Positions 8,920 through 14,658 of a stretch of 14,658 nt of DNA are shown piece after piece; the first letter of the stretch is position 1; each line of letters opens with the position of its first letter. The DNA is from Dipetalonema caudispina (lineage: Eukaryota > Nematoda > Chromadorea > Rhabditida > Onchocercidae). Position numbers and translations under genes: made by a program. The notes beneath the pieces are model-generated. The model was not told where the DNA came from. It ran no database searches and saw only the letters and a list, made by a program, of their open reading frames with translations. The DNA lies in contig JABVXV010000690.1 of NCBI GenBank assembly GCA_013365325.1, positions 1 to 14,658 of the forward strand, given 5' to 3'.

Positions 8920-8945
8920 TATTAATTAACCATGTATTAATTAAC
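8920..8945. repeat. Direct repeat of TATTAATTAAC
   Basis: TATTAATTAAC occurs at 8920-8930 and 8935-8945, separated by CATG. The sequence is AT-rich and of low information content. Confidence 0.6.
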
Positions 8946-9380
8946 AGTACGTGTCAATTGACTGTATTGTTGGTAACAGATTTTACTTAAAACTTCTAAG
9001 AATATATTTCTGATGCTAGTACCAATTCCTATGTTCTTATGTTGATCTGATATATTCAAGTTGTAAATTGTGAAAAATTAGCAAATTTAACAACTTCCAG
9101 TTATTGTATTTGAATTTTTATTGCCGCTTAATTGGAAAGGCCTTAATTTTCAGCCGTTCAATTTGCAGGATTTTTGGATAATAATTTGAATTCTTTTAAG
9201 ATGGAGTTTTTTAAAAAGATCTTTATGAATTCATTGAGAAATATCGTTGTATTTATAACGATATTAATCAAATATCAATTTATGCACTTTTTCTTCTTCC
9301 TATGACCGATTCCTGTAATTGCCAATGATATTCGTAACGTCGTATTATTGATATCGTATAAACAAAGCAAATTATAATGC

Positions 9381-9397
9381 TTTATTGCTACTTTATT
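9381..9397 (-). promoter_or_regulatory. Two AATAAA polyadenylation signals
   Basis: On the minus strand AATAAA occurs at 9397-9392 and again at 9386-9381, only 12 and 23 bases after the TAA of the EF-hand gene. A very short 3' UTR would follow, as is common in compact nematode genes. Either hexamer could be used. Confidence 0.7.
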
Positions 9398-9408
9398 TTA
9401 ATTAGCAA

Positions 9409-9554
9409 TTACAGTTCTGACTTTTTTATCATACTCATAAATTCATCGAATGAAATTCGTCCATCATGATTTGTATCAGTCAATTGAAACTTTGCTTCGA
9501 TTAATTCCCGATCCGTTACTTCGGTCGTTTCCTCCAGGATTTTCAACACTTGGT
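9409..9554 (-). CDS. EF-hand gene, exon 4 (terminal)
   Basis: This exon encodes residues 101-148 and the stop TAA (9411-9409). The acceptor is CTTTTGCAG. It starts inside EF loop 3 (D101-Q102) and carries all of EF loop 4 (DTNHDGRISFDE), with canonical ligands. The C-terminus is KKSEL, with no targeting motif that I would assign. Confidence 0.93.
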
Positions 9555-12500
9555 CTGCAAAAGATTTGAAAACACTTTACGCATGGTCAAGTAATTTGAT
9601 TTGTTCCTTTTTTCGTCTTGAAACTAACTTATACCAAGAATAACAACAGGCTATAGCTTAAACAATAGCTGAAGTCAGACAGCTAATATTTAGAGTAATT
9701 ATTCGAATCATAATCAATAATTAATCATTTAAGTATGGAAATATTTTAACCCTTCTGTTGATATTCATGTTAAATGTCAGATCATTTAACAGGAACTACT
9801 CATTCATGGTTTCAGATGTTAATTTTCACATAGCTACTGAAATGATACAGTCGGAGAGGCTGAAATGTTGACGATAGAAAAATCAATGCATAATGAAGGA
9901 AGCAGAAAAAGCATGCAAAAAGGATAAGCGCTTCCTTCCTGTTCTTTTCTCACTTCTCGAAAATGAAAATCTGACGAATATTTCCTCCTAGAACAATCCT
10001 GAATCCTAGTAAAGAAGCTCATAGTAACTACTGATGGCTCTTCAAAAAATTTTCGAATTTTCGAAAACAAAAAAAAAAAATTGATTAAACAACCTTTTCT
10101 TTTTTTTTTTTTTCTCATTTTCTGGCATTTTATCGAAATATGAAAGAAAAAAATTAAATCAGCTGAAATTTACAAAAACAATTATCAGAAAGGAAAGACA
10201 ACTAAATGATAAGTTATTAAGAATGATTTATTTTAACATTGATAAGATATAAGATAATATTTGATTGTGGGAAATATCGAAGGAAATCTTTCTCTTTTTA
10301 GCATTTTCTATCAAATAACATCATAAATTAAAGATGGCAAAAGCAAACAAACAAATTTGGTTCATTGGTATTATCGACCGAATTTCACTTTTCTCATGGG
10401 AAATCTAAAATTAAGCTCAAATCCACTTTAATTTACTTCATTCTTATTTGCTTAAAAGATATTTATTGTAATTTTTGCTTTTTCTTCTATTTCTCTCCTC
10501 TTCATTAAAATCCTTCATCAGATAAAAAGGAGAAATTCGTCTATCGAGATTTTGTCAAAAATTTAAAAATTGAACGATATCATGCAAGTTGTTAAGCAAA
10601 TTAATTGTTATAATTTAAAAAAGTGAAAACATTTTTGTGAAAATGGGAAAAAAAAAAGACGGAAAATTAGTGTAAATAGAATGAATGGAAGAATTATTAA
10701 TTATAATAATTTTTGTATATGAAATATAATAATCGTATAAAATAATTTTATTATCAAATTATGCAGACAGATCTCTGGAATAGAGATAAACATGAATAAT
10801 TATTTTCATACCGATTGTTATAGCACCATCGCCATCACTATCATATAATCGGAAACATCGCTCTAATTCGGTAAGAGTTGTTCGATGTGCTGGTGGTGTG
10901 CTCATATATCGTATGAAATCTTCCTTGCTAATTGAACCTGTTTCTGTAAATAAAAATTAAAGTTAATTTGCTCAATTTAATTAAAGGTTATTGAGAATAA
11001 AAAAAAAAAGGAATTTATTGCTCATTTTTGTTATTTCATTATTTCATTTAGAAAGTTCATTTGTACCAATCAATTTGCTCATCCATTAGTAGGATATGAT
11101 AATTTCATTTTATTTTTCAAATTTAAATAAAATTTCAGCTTTAACGTGAGTTACTCTATTTAAAATGAATGTTGAAAAGAAATAATCTGAAAGTAGCTAA
11201 AATGAAAAGAAAAGGGAAAAAACGAACTAAAGAGTTCTTGTTGTTAATTGCTTACTTATTCAAACTAAAACTCATTTACTTAATTTTTTAAGATCTTTTT
11301 CTTCTCTTTTATATTGTTTGCATCTAAGTGTAAGTTGCATTTCTTAAAACAAAAATTTAAGAGGAATAATTCAAAGACAAAAATAAAAAGAAAAAAATAA
11401 TACAATAAAGATAGGATAAAAATAATTCAAGGCTTATTAAATTTCATTTGCAAGTAAAAATTTATATTTATCAAAATACTGCATGGTATACAAAGCATGC
11501 TGTGTATTGTTTTGATATTGTCAGATGTTATGAGAAGTCCATAACTCAATAATCAATGAATTTAAATTAACCTAAAAAAGGATAACTTTGATTTTTTATC
11601 GAAAAGAAAACCATTTATGCATACAGCTCTTTAATTCATTACAAGAAATATTTACAAACAAATAGACAAGTTTTGTATTTTTCTCATTTAATTTTGTGAA
11701 ATATTTCGAAATAACTTTCATACTGTTAACATCCGTAATGACAACATTTTAATTTTTTGTTGTTTACTCCATTTTTTCTTTGCCTCATTTTCCTCTAATT
11801 TGACAAAAATAATAATTTTTAACACATCATTATAATATGTCAAAAAATGTAAATAAAACTTCAAGAATAAACTATTTGTGAGCAAACAATAAATCATTTT
11901 ATTCATTTGATTGTAAATATTGAAAAGAAAATTTCAATAAACAAAAACAAAACAAACAAATTGCAATTGTAAACAATGAAATTTGATTAATACATACTAT
12001 TTGGATCCATTTCTTGGAAGATAAAATCCAATTCAACTCTTGTTGGTTCAACATTTATTATCTTCCACAAGACTGCTATTTCATTTCGACTTAAACGACC
12101 ATCTTGATCAATGTCCAACTGATCAAATGTTTCACATAATTCTAAATTCAATTTATTGGGATTAGTTTTTCAAATTCTATTTTAGAAGTATGGATAGGGA
12201 AGGATGGAAAAAATGAAAACATTGATCGAAATTACCCACCCACTTAAATCTTTTAAAAAATATTCATCCAGAGGATGGAAAGCAAAAAGAAACAAAAATC
12301 CGATAAATTATTCAATGTGAAAATTAATTCTAAAAAAGAAAAATGATTCTCTTAAACTTACAATTATACTATAGTATATTTTGAAAATATTTTACTAACT
12401 TTTATTGGTACAAAATGTTTAAAATATGACTTTCTTACGTAAGTTTTAAAACAATAATATTATGATTTTCAAATATTTTTAGTATTTTCAAGAAAAAATT

Positions 12501-13396
12501 GATAGAATCTTTGAACTTTCTCTAAGAAATTTTCATTATTTGTAATACTTTCAAACTACCAATGATTTTTCATGACGAAATCAGAGGAATTTTCTGGAAA
12601 GAATGTTTAGCTATAAAAACCTGTTGTTGAAATGTTTTTGTAAGAATCATAGTGCCCATCTTTTTCACATTTCATTCTGCTGATGGAATCATGTGACACA
12701 GCAATTTTACACCATTCAATCGAGTTTAATAAAGAAAAAATGAAACAATTATTATTCTCGAATCACTCTCGATTTCAATTTGATTTCACTCTCAGTGCTA
12801 GTTACTATCTTACTTTTCAACTCTGACGTATTTTCTTGCTTAGTAAACTATTAATTTCCCGTCTGACGGCTATTCAATTCATTTTCAATAATGTGACAAC
12901 AGCTGTTTGACAAGAGATTGCATCAAAAATAATAAAAAAAAATGTTTATCTCATTTCCGGAAATTGATGAGCACTGTGAACGATCTTCGAAATGAATACA
13001 TTTCGTGAAATTCATCATGAATAGAAAATGTTCTATTCTTTTAAATGTAAAAAAAAAAAAAAATTTTATAAATATTTATCCTTCTAAAATAAGATGGACA
13101 ATCAGAAATCGATGATAATTTCTGGTATGAAAATTTCATTCTCATTGTTTTAAACCTTCAATACAGATATTTCTTTCTTTTCATCTTTTACTCTCTCAAA
13201 TTGAGATAACGACAAAAAAATCTTGCAATATAAGTTAGGATAATTATTATGTTTCTTTGATTTATTCATTTGTCATTTTATTTGTTTAAATAAAATATTA
13301 ATTTTAAGATTAAAAATTGAAAATTTTTTAGATAATTTTTGACAAAAAGAAAATTGAAAAGATAATCTTACGTTGATTAGATAAAATATAACACAT
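9409..13396 (-). CDS. Calmodulin-like protein, four EF-hands, 148 residues (4 exons)
   Basis: This is a calcium sensor of the calmodulin / troponin C superfamily. The spliced frame joins 13396-13372, 12141-11998, 10943-10812 and 9554-9409. Loops are at D18-E29, D54-D65, D91-Q102 and D127-E138. Spacings of 36, 37 and 36 residues and total length match calmodulin exactly. Loops 1 and 4 are canonical. Loop 2 has Thr at position 5 and Asp at 12. Loop 3 has Gln at 12, so it probably binds calcium weakly or not at all. The central linker contains Pro73-Pro74, unlike the flexible helix of calmodulin. Divergence from calmodulin is high, so this is a calmodulin-like paralogue, not calmodulin itself. 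All introns are 1.05-1.26 kb, phase 1, GT-AG. The ATG at 13396 was chosen because LSNQQLCETF aligns with the start of calmodulin; the exon is open further upstream. Target and tissue are unknown. Confidence 0.9.
9555..10811 (-). other. EF-hand gene, intron 3 (1257 bp)
   Basis: The donor is GTATGA and the acceptor CTTTTGCAG. It contains an A12 tract facing a T14 tract (10069-10113) and a 94-codon minus-strand frame over those tracts that I take as chance. No embedded gene or element was recognised. Confidence 0.85.
10069..10113. repeat. A12 tract facing a T14 tract within intron 3
   Basis: A run of 12 A (10069-10080) and a run of 14 T (10100-10113) are separated by 19 bases. The outer bases also complement in part. 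The intron RNA could fold back here. Confidence 0.7.
10812..10943 (-). CDS. EF-hand gene, exon 3
   Basis: 132 bases, phase 1 at both ends, encoding from the codon split at K57 to I100. The acceptor is TTTATTTACAG and the donor G|GTATGA. It holds the rest of EF loop 2 (KTGSISKED), the central linker with two prolines, and most of EF loop 3 (DSDGDGAITI). Confidence 0.93.
10944..11997 (-). other. EF-hand gene, intron 2 (1054 bp)
   Basis: The donor is GTATGT and the acceptor TTTATTTACAG. The sequence is AT-rich without recognisable genes or repeats. A 62-codon minus-strand frame at 11718-11906 looks like chance. Confidence 0.85.
11998..12141 (-). CDS. EF-hand gene, exon 2
   Basis: 144 bases, phase 1 at both ends, encoding from the codon split at Q9 to N56. 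The acceptor is TTGAATTTAG and the donor A|GTATGT. It carries EF-hand 1 (LCETFDQLDIDQDGRLSRNE) with a canonical loop, a Trp at residue 34, and the start of EF loop 2 (DPN). Confidence 0.93.
12142..13371 (-). other. EF-hand gene, intron 1 (1230 bp)
   Basis: The donor is GTAAGA and the acceptor TTGAATTTAG. It is AT-rich and includes an A15 tract at 13049-13063. No gene or element was recognised inside. Confidence 0.8.
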
Positions 13397-13503
13397 CCTT
13401 GCAGCAATTAATATGATTGAAGAAGACGAAGCAAATAAATTGATAAAACTTGACAATATAATGGGTTCAATCAACGGATAATTGATTGTTGTTACACACT
13501 TCA
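13372..13503 (-). CDS. EF-hand gene, exon 1 (coding part 13396-13372)
   Basis: A strong acceptor, ATTTATTTCAG (AG at 13505-13504), precedes this 132-base exon, which ends CAA C|GTAAGA in phase 1. The last 25 bases give residues 1-8 and the first base of codon 9. The preceding 35 codons are open in the same frame and hydrophobic (IEPIILSSFINLF, then IILIAA). If the acceptor is a spliced-leader site, they are 5' UTR. If an upstream exon ends in A in phase 1, ATG would be formed across the junction (A|TG AAG TGT) and the protein would gain an N-terminal membrane segment. I favour the internal ATG because it gives calmodulin length. Confidence 0.7.
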
Positions 13504-13564
13504 CTGAAATAAATTAATGCTTATGAATGATATCGTATCATATACAGTAATTAAAAGTGATTAA

Positions 13565-13660
13565 TCTTTCACGGAACAGATATTTACATCTTTTACGTGA
13601 AAGATAATAAATGGGAAGTGGGGGAAAGAGAAAAGAATAAAGATGAAACATTTACGTGAA
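13565..13660. promoter_or_regulatory. Cluster of three CGTGAAA motifs upstream of the EF-hand gene
   Basis: TACGTGAAA occurs at 13594-13602 and 13653-13661, and its relative CCGTGAAAG occurs in reverse orientation at 13574-13566. The middle copy sits in a dyad, ATCTTT-TACGTG-AAAGAT (13588-13605). They lie about 60-160 bases upstream of the exon 1 acceptor. TACGTG contains ACGTG, the core bound by bHLH-PAS factors such as HIF and by some bZIP factors. A role as a promoter element is inference. Confidence 0.35.
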
Positions 13661-13896
13661 AAATGAACAAGAAATTTTTCGTTTTAAACAACTAAAGTTG
13701 AAAATTCAAAACAAAAAGAAATTGTTTTCTTTTAAATTTTCAAAACGAAAAAAAGTGATAAGTAACAAAGAAATAAAAGAGAGAGGTAAAGAGAGAAGGA
13801 ATAATAATGTAAGGATTGAAGGAAGAGATTAATAGTAATACGTAATGACGATGAATGTTTTGAAGTATTAGTGGATGAAAAAAAAAGTACAATTCT

Positions 13897-13899
<3 letters not shown>

Positions 13900-13937
<38 letters not shown>
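13900..13937. repeat. (CT)19 microsatellite
   Basis: Thirty-eight bases of uninterrupted CT dinucleotide. Read on the minus strand it gives an Arg-Glu run, which explains the false open frame over it. Confidence 0.95.
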
Positions 13938-13939
<2 letters not shown>

Positions 13940-14540
13940 GATTATTTTTCGTTTTCTTCTTTGCTAACAATAATTTTCAATAATATATGAAATGTAGTAT
14001 GATTATTTCTTATTTGATTTTCAAAATATTTAGTTAAAATAAAATTAAACATTTATGGTTGAAATAAACGATATTATTTGTCATGCTAAGAATATTCCTA
14101 TAATAATTAAATCATAATTTGATCAAGTTTAAATATACTTTTAATTAATTATGAAATTAATTCTCATACATAAAAGCATATTTTAAGGTGTATCATTAAT
14201 TTCCTACAGTTTTTCTCCATTCTTTTAGTGCCATGCATGTGATCTTAAATCATAACTGATATGGAAGGAAAAAGTGAAGTAGTACAAAGATTGATTAAGC
14301 AATTGGAACACATAGCAAGGATGAATATTTTGAAAATCTTTATGGATGGAAAAGCAATCTGTTGTGATTAGAATAGCTAACCGGATATTTTAACCGAAGA
14401 TTATTTAAATCGGATATATGATAAGGGATATTGTATGATGAACTTTTCGAATTAATCATTTATAATGCAGGAATTAAGATACTTTCGCAGGCAATAAAAG
14501 ACGGAAAATTTTGAAAGCATTGCGAATACAATATTGAAAC

Positions 14541-14658
<118 letters not shown>

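Larger units (their letters stand above)
7708..9380. other. No recognised gene; homopolymer and AT-rich spacer
   Basis: This stretch holds no coding region that I can support. It contains an AATAAA at 7868-7873, a long A tract and a long T tract facing each other (8586-8612 and 8843-8873), and a short direct repeat at 8920-8945. The right-hand end is the presumed 3' flank of the EF-hand gene. Confidence 0.5.
13504..14540. other. 5' flank of the EF-hand gene; no other gene seen
   Basis: This stretch is AT-rich with no coding region that I can support. It contains the CGTGAAA motif cluster (13565-13660) and a CT microsatellite (13900-13937). A minus-strand frame over the microsatellite (13740-13970) is a repeat artefact. 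No TATA box is convincingly placed. Confidence 0.5.

Noticed and set aside
9834..10118. Minus-strand 94-codon frame
   Set aside because: It lies inside intron 3 of the EF-hand gene, starts in homopolymer-derived Lys/Phe runs and has no domain.
13740..13970. Minus-strand frame with an Arg-Glu run
   Set aside because: The frame is kept open by the CT microsatellite; no protein is implied.

Overview
The window looks like AT-rich nuclear DNA of an invertebrate, most likely a parasitic nematode. The reasons are low GC, splice acceptors of the TTTCAG / TTTTGCAG / TTTACAG type, donors GTAAGA / GTATGT / GTATGA, kilobase-size introns, long simple repeats, and no bacterial gene layout. A clade III (filarial-like) worm is my best guess, but the sequence does not prove it. 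The last 118 bases are pure AAT repeat, so the window probably ends at an assembly break.

Two loci are well supported, both on the minus strand. The first (1512-2258, possibly with a short signal-peptide-like exon at 2709-2768) is a C2H2 zinc-finger gene. Five intact fingers lie in one open frame. The frame continues upstream through older finger sequence that carries an in-frame TAA and a lost zinc ligand. The gene is therefore truncated or decaying, and its array grew by duplication of a two-finger unit.

The second (9409-13396) is a complete four-exon gene for a 148-residue calmodulin-like protein with four EF-hands. Every splice site is canonical, every intron is phase 1, and the loop spacing matches calmodulin exactly. 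Two AATAAA signals follow the stop codon. The first coding exon stays open upstream of the chosen ATG and would encode a hydrophobic, membrane-anchor-like segment if an earlier exon exists. Three CGTGAAA motifs, two of them TACGTGAAA, sit just upstream.

Between these loci (2769-9380) I see no recognisable gene family. Three short frames (5237-5437 +, 6676-6915 -, 7552-7707 +) have features of small genes, such as a splice acceptor right before the ATG or a signal-peptide-like start, but remain candidates. By my rough estimate from base composition, several dozen stop-free stretches of 50 or more codons are expected here by chance, so coding-like appearance alone carries little weight. I recognised no transposon, tRNA, rRNA, spliced-leader gene or CRISPR array, and no convincing multi-gene system. 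The two main genes share no evident function beyond being neighbours.
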